Assembly (NCBI RefSeq): GCF_014639315.1
Contig: NZ_BMFY01000011.1
Coordinates: forward strand, 1 to 64,000
Origin: Sediminivirga luteola
Lineage (GTDB): Bacteria; Actinomycetota; Actinomycetes; Actinomycetales; Brevibacteriaceae
Direction: 5' to 3'
Length of the DNA stretch: 64,000 nucleotides
The notes beneath the pieces are model-generated. The model was given only the letters and a program-made list of their open reading frames with translations. It did no database searches and was not told where the DNA came from. Below, one piece after another: positions 45,465 through 54,363 of this stretch (position 1 is the first letter of the stretch; each line of letters starts with the position of its first letter). Made by a program: the position numbers and the translations under genes.

Positions 45465-45488
45465 TTTCCTTCTGCCTGGCGCACGGCT

Positions 45489-45508
45489 GTGCCGGGACAT
45501 CGTTCCCT
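45489..45508 (+). repeat. Second copy of a 20-base sequence from the tRNA-Gly terminator
   Basis: GTGCCGGGACATCGTTCCCT differs by one base from 45431-45450. It lacks the pairing arm. From here to 45800 there is no gene that I can support. Confidence 0.6.
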
Positions 45509-45800
45509 GCCGCTCGCCTGTCAGGACCGTGTGCCACGCTGCGCGGAGAACCGTCCGCGATCTGCCGTGGGAATCCGGAGCAACCGCTGGCCTTCAGGCC
45601 ACCGGACGCCTTGACCGGCTCGTACCGTCACCCTTGCCGCTCGCCGGCTGATGGCACAACAGGTGTGCCTGTCAGCGGCGTGTCCCGCACTGATCAGCGT
45701 CCCGCTTGCTCTCGTTCCGCGCACGCCCTCTCCCACGTGCCGCTAGCGTCTCACGATGTGTCACGGCTCTCACCGTCTGCCGGGCGATACGCTATCGTCA

Positions 45801-45826
45801 CTGCCTAACTAATAGTTGTTAGGCAG
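45801..45826. promoter_or_regulatory. TetR-type operator
   Basis: CTGCCTAAC and GTTAGGCAG form a perfect 9-bp inverted repeat around TAATAGTT. It lies 7 bases before the ATG of the TetR gene and covers its ribosome-binding stretch (GGCAGG). The spacing and symmetry are those of TetR operators, so the regulator most likely represses its own operon here. Confidence 0.8.
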
Positions 45827-45833
45827 GTATCGC

Positions 45834-46427
45834 ATGAGCAAGACCCGCATCATCGAGGCCGCAGTCGACCTCTTCGGCGAACGCGGTTACGCCGCGACCA
45901 CGCTCCGGGATATCGCCGCGCGCTGCGATATGCGCGCACCGTCGATCTATGCGCACTTCCCCAACAAGGAGGCACTGCTGACGGCCGCCCGCGAGGCGGT
46001 CGCCCGAGAGCATCGCGAGCACTTCGAGGCCATCGCCGAACGGGTAGCAGGACTGCCGCCGCTGGAACGGCTGCGCTCCCTGCTCACCGCGGTGCTCGAC
46101 TACTACTCAGACCGCCCCACCCTGGTGCGCTTCCACCTGCGCACCACGGCTCTCATGGCAGAACGGGGCTTCGCGGAGCTGGAGGAGGACTTCCGCGCCG
46201 AGGAGGACCTGCTCGAGGAGACCATCCGGCACGCCTACGAACAAGGCGTCGCCGACGGCAGCATGCGCGCCGGCCGGGCCGAGGCCCTCGCCGCCCTCGT
46301 GCTGTGCCTCATGGACGGGCTGTTCCTGCAGCTCGCCTACTACGAGCCAGCAGAGCATCGCCGGCGCTTCGAGCTCGTCTGGACCCAAGTGGAGACGGCC
46401 CTGGCCGTGAACGGAGAACCCCGATGA
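45834..46427 (+). CDS. TetR/AcrR-family transcriptional regulator
   Basis: The 197-residue protein has the N-terminal TetR HTH (IIEAAVDLFGERGYAATTLR, DIAARCDMRAPSIYAHFPNK, EALLTAAREA) and an all-helical ligand-binding domain with AALVLCLMDGLFLQLAYYEP near the end. It begins at the ATG at 45834 rather than the TTG further upstream, which lies in the operator. It is the first gene of a four-gene unit; the next gene overlaps its stop (ATGA). It should sense the imported compound or a breakdown product. Confidence 0.92.
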   Translation: MSKTRIIEAAVDLFGERGYAATTLRDIAARCDMRAPSIYAHFPNKEALLTAAREAVAREHREHFEAIAERVAGLPPLERLRSLLTAVLDYYSDRPTLVRFHLRTTALMAERGFAELEEDFRAEEDLLEETIRHAYEQGVADGSMRAGRAEALAALVLCLMDGLFLQLAYYEPAEHRRRFELVWTQVETALAVNGEPR

Positions 46428-47758
46428 CACCCCCGGAGAACACCACCGACGCCGTGAAGGCGATCACGACGAACACCGACTTCGAACTCGGCAGCGTCCC
46501 GCCTCAGGAACGGCGCGGCTGGCTGGCCATCACGATGATCTGGGTGACGATCGGCATCGACGTCTCCGGCACCATGCTCGGACTGGAACTGGCCTCCGGC
46601 ATGAACCTGGGACCGGCTCTGGCCGCGACCGTCCTGGGCTCGGTCCTGCTGGGGCTCCTGGCCATCGGATGCAGTTACATCGGCGCCCGGACGGGCCTGA
46701 CCACCTCGATGATCTCGCGGGCGGTGTTCGGCACCATCGGCGGCCGGCTGATCGCGGCGATGATCGTCATCTCGTCCCTTGGCTGGTTCGCCGTGCAGAC
46801 CGGGTTCTTCGCCTCGTACGCGCAGCACACCCTCCAGGACGCGCTCGGCTGGAACGTCCCCGCGTGGGTGCTGGCGGCCCTGGGCGGCACGCTCATGCTG
46901 CTCACCGCGGTGCTCGGCTACCGCGCCATCCAGAAGCTCAGCCTGTGGGCTGTTCCCCTGCTGCTGGCGCTGCTGGGCCTGGGCACCGTGCTCGCCCTGA
47001 GCCGGTACGGCACCTCCGGCCTGAGCCAGGAGGTCGAGGCGACGCTCGGTTTCGGCACGGCCGTCTCCCTCGTGATGAGCATCTTCATCCTGGGCGTCGT
47101 GCTGACCCCGGATATGGCGCGCTGGGCCAAGACCCCCGGGCACGCGATGGCTTCCGGGTTCGTCGGATTCTTCCTGGGCAACTCCATCATCGTCGTGGTG
47201 GCCATCCTGTTCACCAAGCTGACCGGCTCGGACCAGATCCTGTCGATCTTCATCGTCAGCGGGCTCGGCGTGGTGGCCCTCGCGGTCCTGACCATCGCGC
47301 AGTGGTCCACCAACACCACGAACGCGTACTCGGCTTCGCTCAGCCTGACCGCGATCCTGCCGCGCGTGCCCCGCCGGGTGCATGCGCTGGCAGGCGGCGG
47401 CATCGCCATCGTCGCGGCCTGCTTCGGGTTCGTGGACTGGTTCATCCCGTTCATCTCGCTGATGGGCACGCTGCTGGCGCCCTACGGCGGTGTCTACGTG
47501 GCTTCGCTCTTCTTCCGGATGCGCGCCGGCGGCGATGTCATGGCCGGCGAGCGGCAGCAGGTCCGCTGGCCGTCTCTACTGGCATGGGCTGCTGCCTGCC
47601 TCGTCGCACTGGCGACCACCGATCCCTCGGCCGGCTTGGGCTTCGGCTGGTTCACCCTCACCACCATTCCGACGCTCGACGGTCTCCTGGCCGGTCTGCT
47701 GTTCCAGAGTGCCCTCAGCCTGGCCACTGCCCGGCGTCACCGTGAGGCGCTCGCATGA
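46424..47758 (+). CDS. NCS1-family permease (cytosine/purine/hydantoin type)
   Basis: The 444-residue membrane protein has about twelve hydrophobic segments. An N-terminal VPPQERRGWLAITMIWVTIG is the typical entry into TM1 of the CodB-like group, followed by GLELASGMNLGPALAATVLG, LTTSMISRAVFGTIGGRLIA and ISSLGWFAVQTGFFASYAQH. NTTNAYSASLSLTAILPRVP matches the conserved TM8 region. NCS1 carriers bring in cytosine, purines, allantoin or hydantoins with cations. Its neighbours argue for a cyclic amide. Overlaps on both sides by 4 bases. Confidence 0.9.
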   Translation: MTPPENTTDAVKAITTNTDFELGSVPPQERRGWLAITMIWVTIGIDVSGTMLGLELASGMNLGPALAATVLGSVLLGLLAIGCSYIGARTGLTTSMISRAVFGTIGGRLIAAMIVISSLGWFAVQTGFFASYAQHTLQDALGWNVPAWVLAALGGTLMLLTAVLGYRAIQKLSLWAVPLLLALLGLGTVLALSRYGTSGLSQEVEATLGFGTAVSLVMSIFILGVVLTPDMARWAKTPGHAMASGFVGFFLGNSIIVVVAILFTKLTGSDQILSIFIVSGLGVVALAVLTIAQWSTNTTNAYSASLSLTAILPRVPRRVHALAGGGIAIVAACFGFVDWFIPFISLMGTLLAPYGGVYVASLFFRMRAGGDVMAGERQQVRWPSLLAWAAACLVALATTDPSAGLGFGWFTLTTIPTLDGLLAGLLFQSALSLATARRHREALA

Positions 47759-48876
47759 GCGGCCTCCAGCGGATCGGCACCGCGGACATCGAGCCCATCG
47801 CGCTGGGCGCCACGCTCCTGGGCACCGGTGGCGGCGGGGACCCGCATGTGGGCGCCCTGACCGCACGGCGGCTGATCCGTGAGCGCGGGGAGGTCCCCGT
47901 GCGTCCGGCGGAGAGCCTCACGGCGGAGGACTTCGTCGTGCCGATCGGGATGATCGGCGCGCCGTCCGTGGCGAACGAGAGCATCGCCTCCCTGGACGAG
48001 TTCACCGGTGTGCTCGACGCACTACGGGAGGCGACCGGGCGGGTGCCGACGGCGCTCATGCCGATCGAGATCGGCGGCGGGAACTCGCTCGTCCCCATCG
48101 CCGCCGCAGCGGCGGCCGGCCTCCCGGTGGTGGACGCCGACGCGATGGGACGGGCCTTCCCCGAGGCACAGATGGTCACCTTCCACCTGGCCGGATACGG
48201 TCCCGGCACCGCCGCGATGGTCGACCATCTGGGCAACCGCGTCGTCCTCGACGCCGTGTCGGGCCCGTGGTCGGAACGGCTCGCCCGCGCGGTGACCGTG
48301 GAGATGGGCGGGACCGCGACGATGTGCGACTACGCCTACCCCGGCGACGTCACCCGCGAGTGCGCGATCCCGGGCACCCTCAGCCTGGCGCATTCTCTCG
48401 GGAAGGCGCTGACGGACAACGATGTGCGCGGCGGCGAGCGCCTGCAGGGGCTGTTGCGCCGGCTGGACGGGCATCTGCTCTTCGAGGGCAAGATCGTCCA
48501 TCTGGACCGCCGCTTCTCCGCAGGTTTCACCCGCGGCGAGGCCCAGCTGGAGGGACTGGGCGACCACCGGGGACAGGAACTGACGATCCGGTTCCAGAAC
48601 GAGTTCCTCATCGCCCACCGAGACGGCGCCCTCGCTGCCGTCACCCCCGATCTGATCGCCGTGCTGGACCAGGTCACCTCGGCACCGGTGACCACCGAGA
48701 ACCTCGCCTACGGCGCCCGGGTGCACGTCATCGCCATGCCGTGCGACGAGCGCTGGCGCACCCCGCGCGGCATCGCGGAGGCCGGGCCGGCGCACTTCGG
48801 CTATCAGGAGGAGTACCGGCCCGTAGAGGAACTCGCAGGGACGGCGGCCATGAGCACGCGGCAGGAGGCACGATGA
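47755..48876 (+). CDS. DUF917 family protein (S-methyl thiohydantoin desulfurase-like)
   Basis: The 373-residue protein starts with the family motif DIEPIALGATLLGTGGGGDP and has MPIEIGGGNSLVPIAAAAAA, LPVVDADAMGRAFPEAQMVT and a C-terminal domain from about residue 185 to the end. Pfam names the two halves S-Me-THD N and C after a thiohydantoin-processing activity. DUF917 proteins are usually encoded next to a hydantoinase/oxoprolinase-family protein and probably act with it. The true substrate here is unknown. Overlaps with the neighbours by 4 bases. Confidence 0.9.
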   Translation: MSGLQRIGTADIEPIALGATLLGTGGGGDPHVGALTARRLIRERGEVPVRPAESLTAEDFVVPIGMIGAPSVANESIASLDEFTGVLDALREATGRVPTALMPIEIGGGNSLVPIAAAAAAGLPVVDADAMGRAFPEAQMVTFHLAGYGPGTAAMVDHLGNRVVLDAVSGPWSERLARAVTVEMGGTATMCDYAYPGDVTRECAIPGTLSLAHSLGKALTDNDVRGGERLQGLLRRLDGHLLFEGKIVHLDRRFSAGFTRGEAQLEGLGDHRGQELTIRFQNEFLIAHRDGALAAVTPDLIAVLDQVTSAPVTTENLAYGARVHVIAMPCDERWRTPRGIAEAGPAHFGYQEEYRPVEELAGTAAMSTRQEAR

Positions 48877-50420
48877 GCACAGGAGGGTACCGCCTCGGCA
48901 TCGACGTCGGCGGCACGAACACCGATGCGGCGCTGCTGGACGAGGATCTCCGGGTCGTCGGCTCGGTCAAGACGCCCACCACGGCCGACACCGGCGAAGG
49001 GGTCGAACGTGCCATCGACCTGCTGCTCGAGCGCACCGGATGCCCGCCGGAGGCGATCGCGCACGCCATGCTCGGGACCACGCACTGCACCAACGCGATC
49101 GTGCAGCGGCGGGGGCTCGGCCGGGTCGGCGTGATCCGCTTGGGCGCCCCTGCCACGACGTCCGTGCCTCCGCTGGAGGGCTGGCCCGGCGAACTGCGCA
49201 CCGCCGTCGAAGGCGGCAGTGCGATGCTCCCCGGAGGCCACGAGATCGACGGCCGGCCGATCACCGAGTTCGATCCCGCGGCGCTGGCGCGCACCTGCGA
49301 GCGGCTGCGCGGCGAGGTGGACGCCGTCGCGATCACCGGAGTGTTCTCCCCCGTGGTGCCGGAGCAGGAACGGCAGGCGGCCCGAATCGCCGCCGAGCTG
49401 CTGGGCGTTCCGGTGTCCGTCTCCGCCGAGATCGGCGCGGTCGGCCTCCTGGAGCGGGAGAACGCGACCATCCTCAACGCGGCGTTGCGCAGCACCCTGG
49501 ATTCCATGTCCCGCGGGTTCTCACGGGCGCTGCAGGCGCGAGGCGTCACCGCGCAGATCTGGTTCGGGCAGAACGACGGCACGCTCATGAGCCTGGACTA
49601 CGCCAGGCGCTTCCCGGTGCTGACCATCGGCTGCGGCCCCACCAACTCGATCCGCGGTGCCGCCCACCTGAGCCGGATGACAGACGGCCTGGTGATGGAC
49701 ATCGGCGGGACCACGACGGACATCGGCGTGCTCACCGGCGGGTTCCCCCGGCAGTCCGCCCAGGCGGTGGACATCGGCGGGATCCGCACCAACTTCCGCA
49801 TGCCCGATGTGCTCGCCACCGGCCTCGGCGGCGGCTCGGTGGTGCACGGCTCCGGCCGGGACCTCCAGGTCGGACCAGGCAGCGTCGGCTACCGGATCAC
49901 CTCCGCCGCGCTCGCCTTCGGCGGCGAGACCCTCACCGCGACGGATGTCGCTCTGGCCTCCGGCTGGGCTCAGATCCCCGGCACCCGGCCGGTCACCCTG
50001 GACGCCGCCACGCTGGAGGCCGCCAGAGAACGCATCCGTGCCGGGTTGGAGGACGCGGTGGACCGGATGAAGCCGGACGCCGCGCCCATCGACGTGGTCC
50101 TGGTGGGCGGCGGCGCTCTGATCGCCCCGCCCGAGCTCGACGGGGTCGCCCGGCTGGTCCGGCCCGAGCACGCCGGTGCCGCCAATGCGATCGGCGCCGC
50201 GCTGGGCGACATCGCGGGCCAGGCGGAGCAGACCTTCCAGCTGACGGAGACGCCTCACCGCGAGGCCGTGGCCCGGGCCGGGGCCGTGGCCACGGAGCGC
50301 GCCGTCGCCGCCGGCGCCCGGCCCGGCACCGTGCGCATCGCGGCGATCGAGGAGGTGCCGCTGGCGTACTCGGCGGGTGGGGCGGTGACGATCAGGGCAC
50401 GCGCCGTCGGGTCGCTCTGA
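48873..50420 (+). CDS. Hydantoinase/oxoprolinase family protein (HyuA-like, short form)
   Basis: The 515-residue protein carries the ASKHA nucleotide-binding motifs YRLGIDVGGTNTDAALLDED (phosphate 1) and GLVMDIGGTTTDIGVLTGGF (phosphate 2), with NATILNAALRSTLDSMSRGF between and VVLVGGGALIAPPELDGVAR near the end. It is about 170 residues shorter than the classical HyuA subunits, as is usual for the DUF917-linked subgroup, and there is no HyuB gene. It should use ATP to activate and open a cyclic amide. Last gene of the operon; it converges on rpiB. Confidence 0.92.
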   Translation: MSTGGYRLGIDVGGTNTDAALLDEDLRVVGSVKTPTTADTGEGVERAIDLLLERTGCPPEAIAHAMLGTTHCTNAIVQRRGLGRVGVIRLGAPATTSVPPLEGWPGELRTAVEGGSAMLPGGHEIDGRPITEFDPAALARTCERLRGEVDAVAITGVFSPVVPEQERQAARIAAELLGVPVSVSAEIGAVGLLERENATILNAALRSTLDSMSRGFSRALQARGVTAQIWFGQNDGTLMSLDYARRFPVLTIGCGPTNSIRGAAHLSRMTDGLVMDIGGTTTDIGVLTGGFPRQSAQAVDIGGIRTNFRMPDVLATGLGGGSVVHGSGRDLQVGPGSVGYRITSAALAFGGETLTATDVALASGWAQIPGTRPVTLDAATLEAARERIRAGLEDAVDRMKPDAAPIDVVLVGGGALIAPPELDGVARLVRPEHAGAANAIGAALGDIAGQAEQTFQLTETPHREAVARAGAVATERAVAAGARPGTVRIAAIEEVPLAYSAGGAVTIRARAVGSL

Positions 50421-50438
50421 CCCTGATCCGGCGCGGCC

Positions 50439-50897
50439 TCAGCGGCTCTCGTAGTCCGAGATCTGGCCGATCCGCCGGACGTGGCGCTCCCCGCCGGTGA
50501 ACGGCTCGGCGAGGTAGGCGTCCACGATCGCGATCGCCTCGCCCTGGGAGTGCTGGCGGGCGCCGATGGAGACCAGGTTCGCGTCGTTGTGCTGGCGGGC
50601 CAGCTTGGCGGTGTCGACGTTCCAGGCGAGAGCCGCGCGTGCCCCGCGCACCTTGTTCGCGGCGATCTGCTCGCCATTGCCGGAACCGCCGATGACCACG
50701 CCGAGCGCGTCGATCCCGCCGGCCCGGTCCTGCACCACGCCCTCGGCGGCCGCGATGCAGAACGCCGGGTAGTCGTCATCGGCGTCATAATCGTGAGCAC
50801 CGTGATCCACCACATCGTGGCCGGACTGGGCCAGGTGGTTCTTCAGGATCTCCTTGAACTCGAAACCGGCATGGTCGGTTCCCAGGTGTACGCGCAT
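50439..50897 (-). CDS. rpiB: Ribose-5-phosphate isomerase B
   Basis: The 152-residue protein interconverts ribose-5-phosphate and ribulose-5-phosphate in the pentose phosphate pathway. It has MRVHLGTDHAGFEFKEILKN, VVDHGAHDYDADDDYPAFCI, and the anion-hole region IGGSGNGEQIAANKVRGARA. Its Glu (rather than Cys) in that region fits the actinobacterial/mycobacterial RpiB type. It lies 56 bases downstream of the DsbA-like gene. Confidence 0.96.
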   Translation of the reverse strand: MRVHLGTDHAGFEFKEILKNHLAQSGHDVVDHGAHDYDADDDYPAFCIAAAEGVVQDRAGGIDALGVVIGGSGNGEQIAANKVRGARAALAWNVDTAKLARQHNDANLVSIGARQHSQGEAIAIVDAYLAEPFTGGERHVRRIGQISDYESR

Positions 50898-50953
50898 GGT
50901 TCTCCTCGCCGTCTCAATACTCGCTCGCCGCCCGGCTTCTCGCCGGGGAGCGC

Positions 50954-51556
50954 CTAGTCGAAGATCGGATCCTGATCGCGGGTCCGCTTGAGCTCGTAGA
51001 AACCGGGGGTCTGCGCTACCGCGAGCACACCGTCCCAGAGCTTGCCGGCAGCCTCACCCTTCGGGGCAGGGGTGACGACGGGACCGAAGAAGGCTGTTCC
51101 GGCCACCGCGATGACCGGGGTGCCAACGTCCTCGCCCACCTTGCTGATCCCCTCGGCGTGGCTAGCCCGCAACCTCTCGTCATAAGCGTCGGAATCCGCT
51201 GCCTGCAAAAGCTCTGCCGGCAGGCCGGCGGCGTCGAGCGCCTCGGCGAGCACTTCGCGGTAGTCCTTACGGCCGCCGGGGTGGATCCGGGTGCCGATCT
51301 GCGTGTACAGCGTGCCGAGGACCTCCTCGCCGTGCTCGGCGGCCGCCGCCGTGACCACCCGCGCGGGCGCCCAGGCCTTGGCCATCAGCTCCTGGTACTT
51401 CTCCGGTAGATCGCGGCCCTCGTTCAGAACCGACAGGCTCATCGCGTGGAAGTGCACGTCCAGATCGCGCACCTTCGCCGCCTCCAGCACCCACCGGGAC
51501 GTCATCCACGCCCAGGGGCAGATGGAGTCGAACCAGAAGTCAACTTTCTCGGCCAT
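50954..51556 (-). CDS. DsbA-like thioredoxin-fold protein, mycothiol-dependent nitroreductase homologue
   Basis: The 200-residue protein closely follows the M. tuberculosis Rv2466c pattern: VDFWFDSICPWAWMTSRWVL, HFHAMSLSVLNEGRD, EVLGTLYTQIGTRIH, and GTPVIAVAGTAFFGPVVTPA with the cis-Pro. The active site reads Cys13-Pro-Trp-Ala16, so the second Cys of CxxC is missing and a single-Cys mechanism with mycothiol is implied. The ATG at 51556 follows GAGGAGGACG. It is divergent from pepN. No signal peptide, so it is cytoplasmic. Confidence 0.88.
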   Translation of the reverse strand: MAEKVDFWFDSICPWAWMTSRWVLEAAKVRDLDVHFHAMSLSVLNEGRDLPEKYQELMAKAWAPARVVTAAAAEHGEEVLGTLYTQIGTRIHPGGRKDYREVLAEALDAAGLPAELLQAADSDAYDERLRASHAEGISKVGEDVGTPVIAVAGTAFFGPVVTPAPKGEAAGKLWDGVLAVAQTPGFYELKRTRDQDPIFD

Positions 51557-51749
51557 CGCAGCGTCCTCCTCGATCGTGGCTACCGCACCAGGACCGGCAC
51601 CGCTGGGCACCGGTCTTACGACCCAACACTATCCCGTGACCGGCCGCCGGAGAATTCCCGCCCGAACGTGGGAGAATCGATCCACGATCAGCGTGGGGCC
51701 GCCATTCGGCGGCACCGGGACGTCAACGGACGTGAAGGAGCTCCCATCC

Positions 51750-54305
51750 GTGCCACAGCACAATCTCACCCGTGAGGAAGCCCGTCTCAGGGCAGCCACG
51801 GTCGCCGTGGACGCTTATGCCGTCGAGCTGAGGCTCGGAGACGACGACCGTGACTTCACCAGTCGCACCACGGTCACCTTCACGGCGGAGCCAGGGGCCG
51901 AGACGTTCATCGACGCCATCGCCGAGGAGATTCACGAGGTAGTGCTCAACGGCAACTCGCTGCCTCTCGACGAGGTCGTCACTCCCGGGCGCATTCGCCT
52001 TCCCGGGCTAGCGGAACGGAACGACCTCGTGGTCTCCGGCCGGTTCCAATACTCCCGCACGGGCGAAGGGCTGCACCGCTTCGTGGACCCGGTGGACCGG
52101 GAGGTCTACCTCTACTCGCAGTTCGAGGTCGCCGATGCCCGCCGGGTCTTCGCCGTCTTCGACCAGCCCGACCTGAAGGCCTCGTTCGCATTCTCCGTCA
52201 CTGCGCCGAAGGACTGGACGGTGGTGTCCAACTCCCCCACCCCGGCGCCCCAGGCACCCGCCGGGGACGCATCGGACGAGCTGGCGGTATGGCATTTCGC
52301 GCCGACCCCGCGGATCTCCAGTTACATCACCGCCATCGTCGCCGGCCCCTACCGCAGCGCCCACTCCTCGTTGACCTCCTCCAACGGGGACCGCATCCCG
52401 CTGGGCGTCTACGCCCGTGCTTCCCTGTTCGAGCACGTGGACGCCCAGGAGATCTTCGCCATCACTCAGGCCGGATTCGAGTTCTTCGAGGACGCCTTCG
52501 ACCATCCGTACCCGTTCGAGAAGTACGACCAGCTGTTCGTCCCCGAGTTCAACGCCGGGGCAATGGAGAATGCCGGCTGCGTGACCTTCGTCGAGGACTA
52601 CGTCTTCCGCTCCCGCCCCACCGAGGCGGTCGTGGAACGCCGCACCGTGACCATCCTGCATGAGCTTGCTCACATGTGGTTCGGCGATCTGGTCACCATG
52701 CGCTGGTGGGACGATCTATGGCTCAATGAGTCCTTCGCGGAATTCGCCTCCACCCTCGCTGCCGCTGAGGCGACCCGCTGGACCGGCGCCTGGGCCACCT
52801 TCGCTTCGATGGAGAAGAGCTGGGCGTACAAGCAGGACCAGCTGCCTTCCACCCATCCGGTGGTTGCGGACATCCGCGATCTGCAGGACGTCGAGGTGAA
52901 CTTCGACGGCATCACCTACGCCAAAGGCGCCTCCGTGCTTCGCCAGCTGGTTGCCTGGGTGGGTCTGGAGAACTTCCTAGCCGGCGTGCGGCGCTATTTC
53001 GCCCGGCACGCCTGGGGCAATACCGAGCTGCGTGATCTGCTCGCCGAGCTGGAGGCCGCCAGCGGACGGGATCTGGGTGACTGGCCCGCACGCTGGCTGC
53101 AGACGGCAGGGGTCAACACCCTCCGACTGGACTACACGGTGGATGAGGCGGGCCGGATCCGGAACGCGCGCGTCCTGCAGAGCGCACCAGAATCGCATCC
53201 GACGCTGCGGCAGCACCGCATCGGGATCGGCTGCTACGTCGAGGACGACGGGGCGCTCGTCCTCTCCCACCGCACCGAGCTGGACATCGACGGCGCCCAG
53301 ACGCCGGTACCTGGGCTGGAGGGCGTGCCCGCGGCGGCTCTGGTGCTCCTCAATGACGGGGACTTAGCCTATGCCAAGATCCGGTTGGATCCGGAGTCGC
53401 TACGCGCGTGCGAGGACGGGCTCGGCCGCCTGCACGATCCCCTGGCCCAGGCGCTCGTGCGCGGTGCGCTCTGGGACATGGCCCGCGATGCGGAGCTGCC
53501 TGCCTCCCGCTTCTTAGACCTCGCCCTGGCGGGACTGCCGTCGATCCCCGACTCCACCGGGCTGCTGGTGCAGATCAGGCAGCTCGTGCTCGTCGCCGAG
53601 GAGTACACCGCCCCGCACCGTCGGCCCCAGGTCCTGGCCGGCATCGGCGACCGCCTCGTCACCCTGGCGGAGACGGCACCGGCGGGGTCCGACCACCAGC
53701 TGCAGTACGTCCGTGCCCTCGCCCGGCTGGCCTGCACCCCGGAGCAGGCCGGCTGGCTGGACCGGCTGCGTTCGGGCGAGCTGGTGCTGGAGGGCTTCAC
53801 GGTGGATGCCGATGTCCGCTGGGACCTGATCGCCGGTCTCGCCGCGACCTCCGCGCTGCGGGAGGAGACCCTGGCGGGAGCGCTCGCGGAGGACAACACC
53901 GCCGCCGGGCAGCGACACCACCTGACCGCCACCGCAGCCGATCCCTCACCGGGCACCAAACGCCAGGTGATGGACGACCTGCTGCACGGCAACCGCAGCA
54001 ACGCCGAATCCGCGGCGCTCATCGCCGGTTTCCGCCGCAGCGGGCAGGCCGCCCGCAGCGAGCTGGCGGCCCGCTACTTCGACGACATCCGCGGCGCCTG
54101 GGACGCCCGGGCCGGCGAGATCGCCCAGCAGCTGGCGCGCGGCCTGTTCCCTCCGGCGACGCCGGAGGCCCTCGATCTGGCCCGCCGCTGGCTGGACGCC
54201 AACGCCGATGCGCCGGCCGGCCTGCTGCGCATCATGCAAGAGAACGTGGACGAGGCCGAGCGCGCCCTCCGGGCGCAGGCGGCGGATCGGCAGGAAGGGT
54301 CTTAA
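51750..54305 (+). CDS. pepN: Aminopeptidase N (M1 family)
   Basis: A zinc metallopeptidase of 851 residues that removes N-terminal residues from peptides. GAMEN appears in EFNAGAMENAGCVTFVEDYV, and the zinc site is HELAHMWFGDLVTMRWWDDL with WLNESFAEF. A C-terminal ERAP1-like helical domain completes the protein. The GTG at 51750 follows AAGGAG by 9 bases; the open frame further upstream overlaps the opposite gene and is not coding. Divergent from the DsbA-like gene, with mscS 58 bases downstream. Confidence 0.97.
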   Translation: MPQHNLTREEARLRAATVAVDAYAVELRLGDDDRDFTSRTTVTFTAEPGAETFIDAIAEEIHEVVLNGNSLPLDEVVTPGRIRLPGLAERNDLVVSGRFQYSRTGEGLHRFVDPVDREVYLYSQFEVADARRVFAVFDQPDLKASFAFSVTAPKDWTVVSNSPTPAPQAPAGDASDELAVWHFAPTPRISSYITAIVAGPYRSAHSSLTSSNGDRIPLGVYARASLFEHVDAQEIFAITQAGFEFFEDAFDHPYPFEKYDQLFVPEFNAGAMENAGCVTFVEDYVFRSRPTEAVVERRTVTILHELAHMWFGDLVTMRWWDDLWLNESFAEFASTLAAAEATRWTGAWATFASMEKSWAYKQDQLPSTHPVVADIRDLQDVEVNFDGITYAKGASVLRQLVAWVGLENFLAGVRRYFARHAWGNTELRDLLAELEAASGRDLGDWPARWLQTAGVNTLRLDYTVDEAGRIRNARVLQSAPESHPTLRQHRIGIGCYVEDDGALVLSHRTELDIDGAQTPVPGLEGVPAAALVLLNDGDLAYAKIRLDPESLRACEDGLGRLHDPLAQALVRGALWDMARDAELPASRFLDLALAGLPSIPDSTGLLVQIRQLVLVAEEYTAPHRRPQVLAGIGDRLVTLAETAPAGSDHQLQYVRALARLACTPEQAGWLDRLRSGELVLEGFTVDADVRWDLIAGLAATSALREETLAGALAEDNTAAGQRHHLTATAADPSPGTKRQVMDDLLHGNRSNAESAALIAGFRRSGQAARSELAARYFDDIRGAWDARAGEIAQQLARGLFPPATPEALDLARRWLDANADAPAGLLRIMQENVDEAERALRAQAADRQEGS

Positions 54306-54363
54306 GCCGGCGTCCAGCCCGTGTGCGGGTGCCGTCAATCCGGATGACTACAGTGGGGGCCGT

